64,000 nt of DNA from Takifugu bimaculatus (Eukaryota; Chordata; Actinopteri; Tetraodontiformes; Tetraodontidae). Where the stretch lies: assembly GCA_004026145.2 (NCBI GenBank), contig CP034983.1, positions 10,804,658 to 10,868,657 on the forward strand, read 5' to 3'. The notes under the pieces are model-generated. The model did no database searches and had not been told where the DNA came from. It saw only the letters and a list, made by a program, of their open reading frames with translations. The stretch's first letter is position 1. Every line of letters starts with the position of its first letter. The position numbers and the translations under genes were made by a program. Below are positions 51,696-64,000 of the stretch, piece by piece.

Positions 51696-51941
51696 ATGCT
51701 AACAAGGAACTGCCTGCTGCTGTTCCTTTGGATTCTTGTCGACGAAGGCTCCGCCTTCTCCTCGCGTCCGCCTTTGCTGCCTCTGGGACAGAGCAGGAAG
51801 GGGAGGGAGCACGCCAGGAGCTCCGCGGGCCCGATGAGGAATGGGGCGAATAGATTTCAACGGGTCAAAAGGGGCTGGGTGTGGAACCAGTTCTTTGTGC
51901 TGGAGGAATACATGGGGTCAGACCCGCAGTACGTGGGCAAG
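51696..51941 (+). CDS. cdh12: Cadherin-12 (type II cadherin), first coding exon only
   Basis: This exon encodes the N-terminal 82 residues of a type II classical cadherin, a calcium-dependent adhesion protein of the plasma membrane, chiefly neural in this subfamily. Residues 1-20 are a signal peptide beginning MLTRNC followed by a Leu-rich core. Residues 21-59 are a short basic propeptide ending in the furin-type site RVKR (56-59). The mature chain then starts GWVWNQFFVLEEYMG, with the two tryptophans (61 and 63, W2 and W4 of the mature protein) that swap between type II EC1 domains. The exon ends ...QYVGK and a donor GT follows at 51942 in phase 0, where type II cadherin genes usually split EC1. 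From memory, the MLTRNC start and the ...GSxPQYVGK ending fit CDH12 better than CDH18, CDH20, CDH7, CDH6, CDH9 or CDH10. The start codon is fixed by that homology, although its Kozak context is poor (C at -3 and +4). The propeptide looks diverged from mammals. Family assignment is near certain; the paralogue (12 versus 18, a versus b) is less so. Confidence 0.93.
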
Positions 51942-52346
51942 GTAAAGAAGGCTTATTTGTCTGCGTTAATGGGGTGTGGTGGAGTCATACATCAGAGTAG
52001 GGAGCTTGGGAAAACTGCTTCGGCGGTAAATGGAGGCCACAAATAAAACCGTGAAGGAGAGTAAATGGATGAAAGAAAAGGACATTAGCAAATGTTTAAG
52101 AGAATTCTAAATCTAGTCCGGACCCGACTCACCATGGAAGTAAAACACTGTGGCATCTATTATTGATGCCACTATATGAACTTTAATATCCAAGGAAAGT
52201 TTTGCTTCCAATAAGGCAAACCGCCACCAGTTAGTCTTATCGGCTGTAAAACGGTGTCCGTTTGTGGTTTCAAGTATAATAGCATTAATTAAGAGAAAAT
52301 CTACATGCCAATAGATCGTGGGCGGGTTTATGTGAGGCTGTTCTAT

Positions 52347-52477
<131 letters not shown>

Positions 52478-55107
52478 CACTGCACGGAGAGGATGGATAG
52501 CACAGAGGAAATAAATTTAGATTACAGGCCCCGTAAACCTGCTGGGGCAACATATTTATAAGCTAGGGAAGACGGGAACAGTGATCGAGGCTCAATATTC
52601 GTAACTGAACACAGACGCGCACCACTAAAAGACACTTTCCTCCCACCTCGGTTTAAATCTGTCACTTCTGACTTCAGCAGATGAGTTTTATTCTCTGCAA
52701 TGGCTTAAGACGTCCGCAAGTAAACTCTGTGCGGGTTAAGTTGTAATTTGGCACTCCTGGCTTATACAGGATAATAGTAAGACTGACTTATCTGCCCCAG
52801 TGTCACTGCAATCAGCCCTGACAAGCCGCGCTGTTTGTGCGAGTCTGAGGCTGAACGCAGTGGGAGCTGCCGTCCGCTGCACCGCTAAGTCACTTAATCC
52901 TGCCTGAAAATAATTGACCGATTCTTTGCCGTACGGAATGCGTTCGGAGATGAAACCGGTCCAGACAAAGCAACAGTCCTGCCTTTAAACGGTGCTGGCT
53001 TTAAAGATAAATACACGACGCCTGCGAGGCCGAGAAAGCAGCGGGACGAGCGTGCGGCGTTCATTAACCGTCACCATCAGAGGCCCGTAAGAGGCAGCTT
53101 AGTTCCCGCTTCCTGTAAATGAACTCTAATGGACTCTGCATCTCAATGCAACGGATGCTTGTTCCATACGTCACCTGTGAATATTTACTCCGTCCGCGGC
53201 GTAAACAGGACTTGTGCAGAGAGCTGTAGCAGCTCAAGGAGGGACGTGGGTTCAATAATAGCAATAACAATCGAGGCTTGGAGGAAAATCTTTTTCTTTC
53301 AAAAGCGTTTGACGGCTTTCTAAAATCTGAGGACTCTTTGGTCTTGCATCTCTCCGTTATCAGTTAATTAGCACAGACGGCACCACGCGTGGCGTCTGTG
53401 TGCCTCTGAAGCTGGGTCTGGAGGATGGAAGAGTCCTGGTTGGCTTCTGATGAGAATAAAGGAATCCATGCCAAAGCTTCAGGTCCAGTTACAGCTCGTA
53501 GCCCCTGTTGGCAGCCTGTCAACTACTCTGCAGGAGAGGTGACGCGCACGCCAACGGTGGACGGAGCACACAGCTGAACCGTCTAATCAACTCTATTACG
53601 GTTCGATCGCATGTCCAGCCGGACTAACGGCGTTCTGTCCTCTGCAAGGGGATATAGTTTGCGTATAGAATTCATAATTACCCTTTTTTTAATTAAAAAA
53701 AGGCACTTTTTGGCTGGTAAACCCAGCCCGGAACATCAGCATTTGTCTGTTGTTGATGGCATTACAACAAACAAGTGCCCGAACACGTGAAATCTGACTC
53801 GATCAGCAAGAGTCCATCCATTTCAAACTTTAAAACATTAAATGCATCACTGCCGGCTTAAACTGCAGCAGCCAAATCGTTGCTAATTAGCTAATTCACA
53901 TTGCTAACAAGATGGAGTAATTACATCAGCTTTTAGAGCAGACAGGAAGAAGAAAAGACTAACTGGAGTGATACAGGAGGAGGTCAATGGGGCCAACATT
54001 ATTTTAGTAATTAGTTACTTCTATTTTTACATTTAACATCCTCTAAAAAAATGTCATCGGGAAGTGAACTCACAGGACCTCACTATCCTGATTGGTATTA
54101 ATAATGATAGTTACATTGAGATTTCGATGATATTTCTGCATCGTGTAATGTATTCTTTGAGCACTAAGGATAATATCAATTAGGTGATTTATATGGATCA
54201 TTCAGGCGTGCACTGCCCACTATCCGAGTGTTTCCATAGTGTTTCCAAACAACTCGGTTATTTAAGATTAATGGGAGCCGGCAATAAAATCCCTCATCCG
54301 TGAGATCACAAGAAAAACAGACTCCATCTGAATTTGTCAACAAAGGAGGGGAAAAAAGGAAAATTGAATGCATGAAGTTAATTTGAACAGGCTGTTAGAA
54401 CCACTGTTAGTGAGAAAACATGCTTGCTTAAGGGCAACATGGCGGCAGTCGAGAAAAATCAACATTCCCGTTCCTTACACGGGATCGTGCCTCCTCATGG
54501 ATGTCAGGGCCATCCGTCTTCAGGAGAAAACATGGGGAAAAAAACAACTGCTGCACCGGTGAACGAAAAGAACAGTGATGTGGTTACAGTGGAGGTACCA
54601 GGATACTGGTTTCCCTCAGTGGTTCTGGTTTGGCTATGAGGGCCGGGGTGGTTCGGGGAGATTCTCCAGTGAGTGATGGAGGTCTCTGCTGTGTTTACAG
54701 ACAGGACAAAGCAGCTTATCTGTGTCCTCAGTCCATCACGCCTTCCACACTCACAATGTCTGCAGTGTTGTTAATGAGCGCCCGTGCAGCAGGCGCCTTT
54801 GGAGCTCCTCCTAGTCTGACATCTAATGAACAGTCGCAGCGAGACAGCGGCCGATGCCGAAAAGGTCTGACTGCAAACAGAGGCAGCCAAACACATCAGA
54901 CGAGGTGTCAAGCAGAGGGAGGAGAGCAAAACGGAAGACATCCGGCCAAAATTAGCTTCAATCCTCCAGGTTGTTCTCATCCTCGGCCACCAAATGTTAA
55001 GCTTCAAATCGAAGACGGTTCAAAGACTTCCAAGTCAAACTCTCCCATCGCATTAGTAAAAACCCAAGAACCCATTTACGGTCTAAAATTATCATGTTAA
55101 ACAACAT

Positions 55108-55124
55108 TTATTATTATTATTATT
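55108..55124 (+). repeat. (TTA)n tract
   Basis: There are five to six TTA units. Confidence 0.9.
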
Positions 55125-58100
55125 GTGGAGAGACACGCCTGCGAAGAGAATTCCACTTGGAATTCCATTTATTTCTAGTAAAACCAGGATTAGAAACCAC
55201 AACCAAATAAATGATTTGAAACATTGAGTGCAAAGATTACAATCTTCATAAAAGCCTTCGACTCCTGACAACAATCACATTATTGCAATTTAGCAATTAA
55301 AGCCCAGGGGACCTAAGAGGGCTGGTGGAACAGCCCCGCGCTCGCACAATTAGATAAGGCCGCGCTGCTCCTATGCAGCGGCGCGATTATCTGCAAGGAA
55401 AATCTGCCATTAGCGGCGCGGCTGTAGATCAAGCCAAGCCGCCTGCTGTCCCTCACCGCTGTCTCGGCGGAGCTCAGCAGCAAATCCCACAACATTTAGC
55501 TCCGACTCTCCTTTGGAATCTTATTTTTTTTTTTAAATAACTCGGTTGTCGACAATGTTTGACGGCAACGGTTTGAGACCGAGTGCTCGAGGCTTCGACT
55601 CCTCACAGCAGATAGGATGCACAGGGAGGGCTGAGGACGGCTGTGCACAGCAAAAGAATCTAATAGTTCAGGTGGATGAACTGAGAATTTAATCAAGTCG
55701 GTGTCTTTATTACTATTGCTTGGCAGCACTGATCTCTTTAAAAGAATGAATGTTAAATCTGTATCAGTAATAACTTTAATTGTTAAAGATCCTCACACTG
55801 AACACCCAGACCAACCTTTGCCTCACTTTAAAGCAGGAACACCAATCTGATCTTTTCATTGCAATAAGCCCCTACAAAGCAGATAGCAGCTACAAGAGTT
55901 TTGTCTCCTCAGATGCTCTGAAGGTTAAAGACAAAATTAATCAACTTAGATAGAGTCACACTTTGGAGCTAGGAAAAGGGAAGCAGAAATGTCTCCCAGC
56001 GCCATTCACCGTGGTAAAGTGCATGCAGCGTACCAAACGGCACGCTCCGATGCACCGTTTCACTCGCACAAAAGGTCGCTCATTTGAATACAAGTCAATA
56101 GGCAACTAGCTCCTGAAAGGGCATCCCGGTCTTCTCCTACAACTTGTTTATTTCCCTCCTTGCTCATGACAGGGAGTGACCATCCCTTTTATTGATGGCT
56201 CTTCCTTGTAGTCCCACCCAACACCTGGATGAGATTTATTACCAATGTGAAGCCCGCAATTTAATCTTTCAATGAGGCTCTATGAGAAGGACATAAAGAC
56301 CTTTCCAACGAGACTTATGCGCCAGGCACAGCAACCAGCAGCTTCCGTCACCTGACCATATGAAACCCACCAGCCTTATAGTGCGTTCCGCGTCATTAAG
56401 CGGGGCTCAGTTTAAAGGCTTTGGAATCTAGCCGTGAAAGGCTTGATGGATGACCGTATAAAATGCAGCAAACCTCTTCATACACTACAGATGATGACAT
56501 GACATTAAACACCCAATCGAAGCTTAATGCACGCCGGCAGTTAATTACCGTCGATGCAAAAATCACGACCTGAATCACTTGATTGCTTGGCAGAGGTCTG
56601 TTCAGTGACCTGCTAACGTGGTCTCTACACGCGGAGCTTGAGCCCAGAGCCACTCAGTCACCTCTGTGTAGAAGACATGACGCCATAAGTGTTTGACATG
56701 GAAATAATGCAATTGGGGACAGTAATCAGACTACCCTTGTTGATGTTTAATGATACCTCTTGCTCTTGAAGACAGACGCTGGTAAATCAGGTGCCAAATG
56801 TATAGCACAGGTATGTAAAATGTGCGTTGCTCCACTGTAGATTATTCATGACTTGTGCCACCGCCTCAGCTGTTCATTGGTTCATATTAAGAGGTTGGGG
56901 ACATTTATAGCCGTAATATATACCGCTGAAAAGAAATTCCGCAAAGAACAGATGAAATGAAAACTAATGGTGCCATAAATCCATCCTACTAAAGTCATAT
57001 ATTTCCTGTGTTTCATCCTTATGGGTAATGCTACCCCCCCCTCCCATGAATTGCCGGGATACTATATCCCAATCAGTATCACTTAAGACTACGATCAACA
57101 TTTTCCATTTGTTCTTTGACACTGATGGCCAATATTGTGGTTCCTGGTAGAAAATTGCATTCCACGCATTGTATCAAGATGACTATACCATTTAATCAAG
57201 TGTGATATGAGAAAAGGGATCCGAGCCAAAACCCCAGTCTCCAAGATCAATAACAATCTTGTACATTACGGTGACATGTCACAGGAAGAAAGAGAGAGAG
57301 AAAAAAAACAACATTATACAAGGATATGAGCTATGATAATGTGATTTGATGCTACATTCTGCCACTTCCTGGTAGAAGCTCAACAAGCACTACAACCTTA
57401 GATTTTACAGATCAAAAAATGAAAAATGTAGTTGTAAGGGTTCAAAACCCAGAGACAAACACAGCAGTAGGAGCACAGGAATAGCATCCACAATGCATTA
57501 CTTTAAATCTAAAACTGTTCTGCTCTGACAAACCTGAGGCGATATCCGTCAGTGCATTCAACTTTTTCTTTCCCGCGCCCCTCCCTTGCTAGCTATGTGT
57601 TTTTTAGTAGTTGCATGTCTTCCACTGTAGTGTGAAACCCAAACCCCATCCTTATTAACTCACCGAGGCATGACACAATCAGGGTAGCAAGCTCCCGGCT
57701 GTCACGACAAAAAAAAGAAAGAAAAAATGCTCCGGGGCTGATATCGATCAGCTATAATAAGCCTGCAGCGGTCGACAGCATTTTCCCCCCAGCATCAGAT
57801 TGCCTACGATGCTAAACATGCGACCACCACTTCTGATTTGGTACGACAGGCTTGACGACACTTACGCCGTATCTCCACAACAACAGCATGTCATCTCGGC
57901 GCTAATGCCGACGCTGATAGAGCAACGACCTAACAGGCATTAGACTGAAGGCCACTTTCAGGTATAATAATGAGATATGCCATAAAAATAAATCTCAGGC
58001 AGCGGCAGGTCAGGGATGCAAAGCGATTCAAAATGGACACGTGGCAACGGGGAATGATCAACCTCAAGCTGGGTGAATTTGGCGGGAAATATCTGTCACT

Positions 58101-59879
58101 TCTGGAGAGCAATGCGCCATTAAACAAATTCAAGCAATTCCTTTTTCCCATATCCAGAGTGAAACTGTGACAGCACTAAGTGGTCGCATTGTAGATCGAG
58201 TGGGGATGCTCAGGATTAATAGAACTAGCGTTCGTTGATATTTAAGACTGTAAAGAGGCTAAAAGTAGGCCAGTAACACTGACACAAAAAGAATCCGACC
58301 CATTTCTCCGTCGTCAGGAATTTGCAGATTTCTATTGAATGCTACAAAAGGATGAAAGGAATTTTTGGAATATTAATGGAAATAATGGCAACAGGATAGA
58401 ACCAGTGCCTACATTTGAGTAGCTTTGCAACGTGGTTTTGAGAACCCACAAAGTAGATGCAAACCTAAGGAGAAAAGTACATAAAGTGTGCATACAGTAA
58501 TGAGCCTTTGGCAATAATCTGGCTCCATGTGGATTTTGTGGATATGGAAATGACTTTTAGCAGAAAGGTACATTAAAATGTCAAAGCACGCAGCCATACT
58601 GGGCTCTCTCCTTGTAGATTTAGTACTTTGAAATTCATTTACATAAAGCTGCGCTATATTAACATTGTGTGCAGGAAAACACTTTAATTTAGTTTGGAGC
58701 ATTTGTTGGTCCACGAACCCACGCTCGTGCATGTTTTAGCTCTGGCAGGAGGATACATTATTCAGTGTCTGTCCTTTTGTGTAAAGAATATTGTTGCTAC
58801 AATATCTCCTCCGACCACTTGGCCTTCCTAAAGTTTCTCCCTTTTAATTAGCTGTGTTGAAATAGAGCTAATGCAGAAGGAGAAGGGTAGAAGAATAAAC
58901 CCGACACATGTGAGAATATGATTACATAAAAGAAGGACTGGCGAGTGCACACTTTACACTTTCAGACTGTTTACTCAATTTGGAAACGCACTCTGCGGCG
59001 GCTGCTGGGCCATTCACAGGACGATGCTGCGCTCGCTATCAGCCACGAGTGGTGGCTTCCGCACGCATTCCAGGGGGACGCGCCATATAATCCCGGTTGC
59101 AGAAATCCAATTACAGCATTTTCTACAGAGTTTGGTTACATTCTCCTCTGAAATCGCTCAAATGAATCAATACGAGGGTTTGCTGCATAGCCAATGAGCG
59201 GACCACATGCTGCAAATCCTCAAAGTAAAAAAGAACAACAGCCCAGAAAAGCACAGCCACAAGGCTAAGGATGTGAATGTTGCTTACAGCCTCTACAGAT
59301 GGGCCCCGCTTTTCCCAATTTGTAACAGTAGTTGAGTAGCTCCCGTCAATAGTGCTTTGTCCTGATAAGCTGTGAGTAATGAGCCTGCCAATGCTAGTTT
59401 TGACAACAGCACACATGCACTAGCGGGCCCGTGCATTGCCACAACCGGAGGCAGCTGCAAACATGAACCCCGACGCACGTTAACCCACCTTGGCAGGAGG
59501 TGAAGCCAGGTCTTCCTCGGGACTGACGCGTGCATAAGCTGTCCTCACCGTCGATGAAAATCCCTGAGATCACCTGCGAAACCTCGAAGAGAAAAATAAG
59601 GATTAAATTAGAGTGTGAATCTGGACTCTTGGGAGTCTGAATCCATTTTTCACAGCCGCCATGGCGACAGGTGTCCTGAGCTAAGAGTCTCCAACGATCG
59701 CCATTGTGTAAACTAGAGTATCACCTGGACTGTTCACAAGCTGTTTTTGAGGTGGACCCATTGAATCTGAAAAGCAAAAGTGTTTTCAATATTCCTGTTA
59801 TTTTAAAATGAAATAACCATAAAATTTGGACTGCATTCATGCACCTGTGGGCCTTTTCTATGCCTGCTTTCCTATTAGT

Positions 59880-60120
59880 AAATGTTTTAATATAATTGAT
59901 TACCATTGTTCATGTAATGGAATTTTTAATTAATGCCAGTCACCGTTCCCAGTTACAATTAATGGGGTTGGACACCTTTTCCTTTATTCCAGAGGCATTT
60001 GCATTTCCTTTTTCATCTCCAATCGTCCTGAGCTTATTGAATAAACTGAGAATGTGGACAATAGCATATTTATTAGCATTATTACATCGAACGAGCAAAA
60101 GAAAATATGAAAAAAATTAA
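59880..60120. other. Candidate conserved noncoding element in cdh12 intron
   Basis: This AT-rich, repeat-free stretch contains TAATTGATTACC, TTTTTAATTAATGCC and GGCATTTGCATTTCC (an exact octamer, ATTTGCAT) together with CAATTAATGG. POU and homeodomain site clustering of this kind is common in enhancers of neural genes. Conservation is untested. Confidence 0.25.
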
Positions 60121-63100
60121 AGACTCCACGACTGAAGGAGGGATAGAACACTATCCCAAGTCAATGGATTTTGCATTGATGGTTGTTGGAAATGAACGGG
60201 ATGCTCCAATAAACATGCTGGGAATTATCAAGATGACCTTTATGTCAAGTTGAGAAACCAAACCGGATGTAATCATTTGTTGGTGTCCCCTTTCGGTAAG
60301 TCAGGAACAGTCAATAGGCCGTGATTCAGGTTCTGTTGACGCCATATCTGCTGCTGCAGTCGCTGGAACAGAGCTGTTGGTGCTGGAGATGATCTCGCTG
60401 TAATAAACGCCCAACATTTGAGCCATCGATGCTGTATTTAAACGTCGGGCTGCAGGACGATTCCCACTCCATCAGACCACAGGTGTGAATGTGGCCCTGC
60501 ATGCACCGCTGCATCCCCCTCTTAGTGTAGAGGCGACTGGTAATCAATTGCTGCCATTACGGTGACTACACAGTGTCACCGGTCCATCTGCAGCTTTAAT
60601 CCCACGGAGCGTCGAGTGTTACCCTCCAAAAGAGCGAGCGTGTCGCTCGTGCCGTCAGTTTCATCCGACTCACAAAGTGTTAAGCTGCAACAATGCATCT
60701 TGAGTTAATCTACTCCAAATGATGCTGGGTGAATGGATTACAAAAAGATTATGGGATTACAAAACAATAGGAAACAAGATGGATAATAAATGAAGAGCGA
60801 CACAAAACTACTACTCTATTGGGCTAAAACAGAAAATGTGCTGTGTGTGTGTGTGGGTGTTTTAATTAAAAACAGCTCAAGTTTCATGACAGCTCAAACA
60901 ACAAAACAGCCGTGACCAGCCCGACTCTGCCGTGAATGCGACATATTCTCTTAGAATTGTTGACAGCACGTAAGAGCGATTAGCCGTGCAGCAGCAATGG
61001 AAGCTAAAAAGCCTCGGCCCAAACTGGAAATGTCCAAAAAAAGGCGGATAACATTCATCTGAAAAAAAAAAAACCCTGATCCGGACAGTCAACCTCTAAT
61101 GTGGCTGAACGCTAGACAGGTGGGAGGATTAATTCCCACATTAGAGCTGTCGTAAATATGGATTCAATTACATAGGAGGCTGTCGGAGTCAATTTATGTG
61201 CAGGGATGTTTTAAAGAACACGTAACACAGCGCTCTCATGTTTATTAAAAATGCCCCGTTGCACTTTTTAGTTTTAGACCATTTATGCACGTCCACGGTG
61301 CACGTTAACGAACACTCCCGCGAGCTGGAGCTGCTACAACAGCTTCACAGATACCATCCCAGGCCTTAGCTGTCAACGCATTTTAGTGTAGGAATGAAGG
61401 CAAGCAGAAGCCCGTTTTCATGCTAGCAATCTCTAAATGTTGTTCTTAAATGGTTCCAGCCTTGACTTTAGAAGCACCCAGTCGGCAAAAATGCCGCACT
61501 GACCTGTGAATGTTACCTGAAAATGAAATACTTACATGCACATAATAAGCACACATGTTCCTAACTCTATCCTTAATGTATCCAATGAGTCAATATAACA
61601 GTTCCCAGCAGAGATTTCCTTTTGCCAGACATTTACCTTCAGTTCTTCTGGGTTTATTTGCCATGTGCACGCTCACTATGCACCGACATCTCATGAAAGA
61701 CAGAGGGGAATTTCCTTTAAAGACAGGTAGAGATGTGGATTTCTTGTGCAAACAGTTGAGGAACTGCTACAAACGCACGTTCAAATGCCAAGAACGAAGC
61801 TCGGCACAGGAGAGAAGAGCCGGGAATAAAATACAAACTGCGCATGGAAGGAAACCCGGTTTAAAGTGCTGTTTCGTTCCAAAAGTCACTATTTATCATC
61901 CCTGAACAGAGGCCATGGAGGAACCTGTGGAACAGCTTCACACAGCAACAGTGTCACAAATTCATTCCAATTCACAATTTGCTTGAGATAAAACTCAATA
62001 ATTTACAAGACACACGGAAGCAGCACACCAACGACATTGTGCCCAGACAAAGGAAACAAGGTGGTACCACCAAGAGCAGCAGAACAGCAGCCAAACAGGG
62101 AATGTAGTTATCCTCTACCTGCTGCAGCCACTCTTGGCCTCAGATGTGCGTCAAATCTGATCTCCGGTCCATAATATCATCTGTACAAATATGCCAAATG
62201 TTGTTGGTGTCAAATGATTTATGGTGTTTGGTGTGTGAGCGTAGCAGGAAAGAATTTCACACCGTTTTTCAGTGTAAAACAAGGTTTGTCGCGACAGAAG
62301 GCAACGCAATTCACACGAGATGCAACAGATCATGGAAGCAAACAGCAAGAAAGAGCAAATCAGCTCAGACGGAACAGCAGAGGACAACAGGGGAGGAAAG
62401 TTGTAAACTTTCTATAACATGCTCCAGTTAAAAGTCCCTTAAACACACTTGAGATGGCTTCTTTAAAGTTTAGCTCATAAAGAAGAGCCTGGGGCCTATA
62501 CTTTTGGAGGGATCCACCACCATCAATCTTTAGGCAACAAACAGTCTTTTATGCAATAGTTCTTAAACATGATTTGGGTTTTGTCTTTGCTTGTACACTT
62601 AACATGTAAATATGAACGTCGTGCAACGATAGCTGAGCAAACAATGTAGAACAACACACCTTTTTTTTTTCTTTAATTGAAACGCTGCTCCCCGGAGCGA
62701 AGGGATCCGGTACAATTAAGTGCTACACCCAACCGAATCACATTTGATTAAAAAGTTTGAAATATACATAAATATATATATATTTACCAGTGTAATGAAA
62801 CTAGTGTCAGCTGAGATGAGCTGATCCCACGCTGCTGGTTCTGAGGTGGCTAAATTTGTTCACTGTAGCCTCTTTCGGGAGATTTTTCTTGTCGCAATTT
62901 GTGGACGGTCTCTTCAGAGCCGGGTTATTACCGGGGTTCAGATAACGCGCCGATGGTTATTGATCAGGGAGGTTTGTCGATAATCCGGCCAGGTTTTTAC
63001 CAATATCAAGACGTTTCCGGGTTGAGTTCAAGCCAGATCATCGATTTTGTGTGCTTCACCTTGGACTTCAGAACTCAAATCAAGATCAAGTTCAGGTGGT

Positions 63101-64000
63101 GCTTTTTCCTGGTGCCTATCAGGTGCACCTGTTCCGACAATTCTGTTGCGCAGCTATTATTAAATTCGGTTGTGTAGCAGCTAATGGACGCTTGTACGAC
63201 ACTTTATAAACTAATAAACTTGTCTCCAACCCGTTAAAGTAATTACAAGCGCAATTAAAAAAAACATTATTATTAATTCTAAAAAAAATAATGGAGTCAG
63301 ACAAGTTTTAAATATAAACTAACTTGTCAAAGTTAGAGGTACGAATTGCCATAAAACAACATAAATTATATAAAAAGAAAGTTCATAAGATTATGTAATA
63401 ATGACAATAAAAAAAAAACTTCCAGTTTATTAGTCTTATACATAAAATAAAATGGGTTGGACACTCCTACAGGTTTTGATGTTCACATTATTTAATACCT
63501 TTAGTAGATCGGAACCAATCTTTTCAGAGGTGCCCAGCAAATTGTTGTGTGACCCTTGTTGGCAAGGACTGCGGTTAGTCCTACATACAATTCTCACTCA
63601 TTTAAATAGCAATGAATAATAATCCATGGTTGAAATGTTTATAATGCCCAGCTTTGCTTCTGTGAACTGTGCAATTTGCACTGAATCCGCAATTAGACAA
63701 ACTCCAGTGTGTTTATGCATGGGTTTGCATGTCTGACGTTGTTTTGAACATTAAATGGAAGCAAATTTATAGCTGCAGCTCATATTTCCATTTCTTCCAC
63801 TGTCATGGAGGTCAATGGAGAATTGGTGAAAATGGACATCTTAAAATTCAGCAAAAGGATGAGAGGGACCAACTAAATACGCAGAAAAAGTGGCGTGGAT
63901 TTGTTCAGTCAATGGCTTGTAGCGCATAGTAGTAAAAGTTAGTGAAGAGCTGTGCACGGCCCATAAAATGAGCATAAGATGGTTGGACCACGGCAATTAA

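Noticed and set aside
54630..55100. 156-codon plus-strand ORF
   Set aside because: Composition is unremarkable, no motif is recognised, and it lies in the cdh12 intron without a plausible promoter or splice pair.
55585..55610. tRNA B-box-like GGCTTCGACTCC
   Set aside because: There is no A box at the right spacing and no cloverleaf can be drawn.
62880..63240. LTR-like segment with an AATAAA-containing CTAATAAACTTGTCTCC near its end
   Set aside because: No paired LTR, primer-binding site or retroelement protein was recognised in the window.

Overview
The window looks like vertebrate, most likely teleost, chromosomal DNA. There is no bacterial-style gene packing. Almost all of the roughly 60-90 codon ORFs look like chance. 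(CA)n/(GT)n microsatellites and 18-21 bp poly-C/poly-G tracts are common, CpG is not depleted, and degenerate inverted-repeat (hAT-like) elements of fish type are present. The species cannot be fixed from the sequence. The short leader intron suggests a fairly compact fish genome.

The one gene I can name is a type II classical cadherin on the + strand, best matched to cadherin-12 (cdh12, N-/brain-cadherin 2; teleost a/b paralogue not resolved). Its first coding exon lies at 51500-51941, with the start codon at 51696. That exon encodes a signal peptide, a short propeptide, a furin-type RVKR site and the first strand of EC1 carrying both adhesive tryptophans, and it ends at a phase-0 donor. The rest of the gene lies beyond the right edge: no EC1-completing exon was found in the following 12 kb. 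A GC-rich, CpG-rich, CT-tract-bearing block at about 33.2-33.8 kb ends in a strong donor (AAG|GTAAGA at 33805/33806). It is the best candidate for the promoter and noncoding first exon, which would give an 18 kb leader intron.

Layout. 1-33 kb: gene-poor upstream DNA with microsatellites, a palindromic hAT-like MITE with 8-bp target duplication (19037-19546), fragments of another dispersed repeat, and one unexplained 217-codon ORF. The same dispersed repeat occurs at 10841-11061 (minus) and 32717-33003 (plus). 33.2-33.8 kb: putative promoter and exon 1. 33.8-51.5 kb: putative leader intron, holding a 26-bp perfect inverted repeat, a second hAT-like MITE (45017-45376), a Cys-rich unidentified ORF and CNE-like AT-rich blocks. 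51.5-51.94 kb: first coding exon. 51.94-64 kb: start of the next intron, opening with a 129-bp (CA)n tract 406 bp past the donor. I found no RNA genes, CRISPR arrays or complete second gene.
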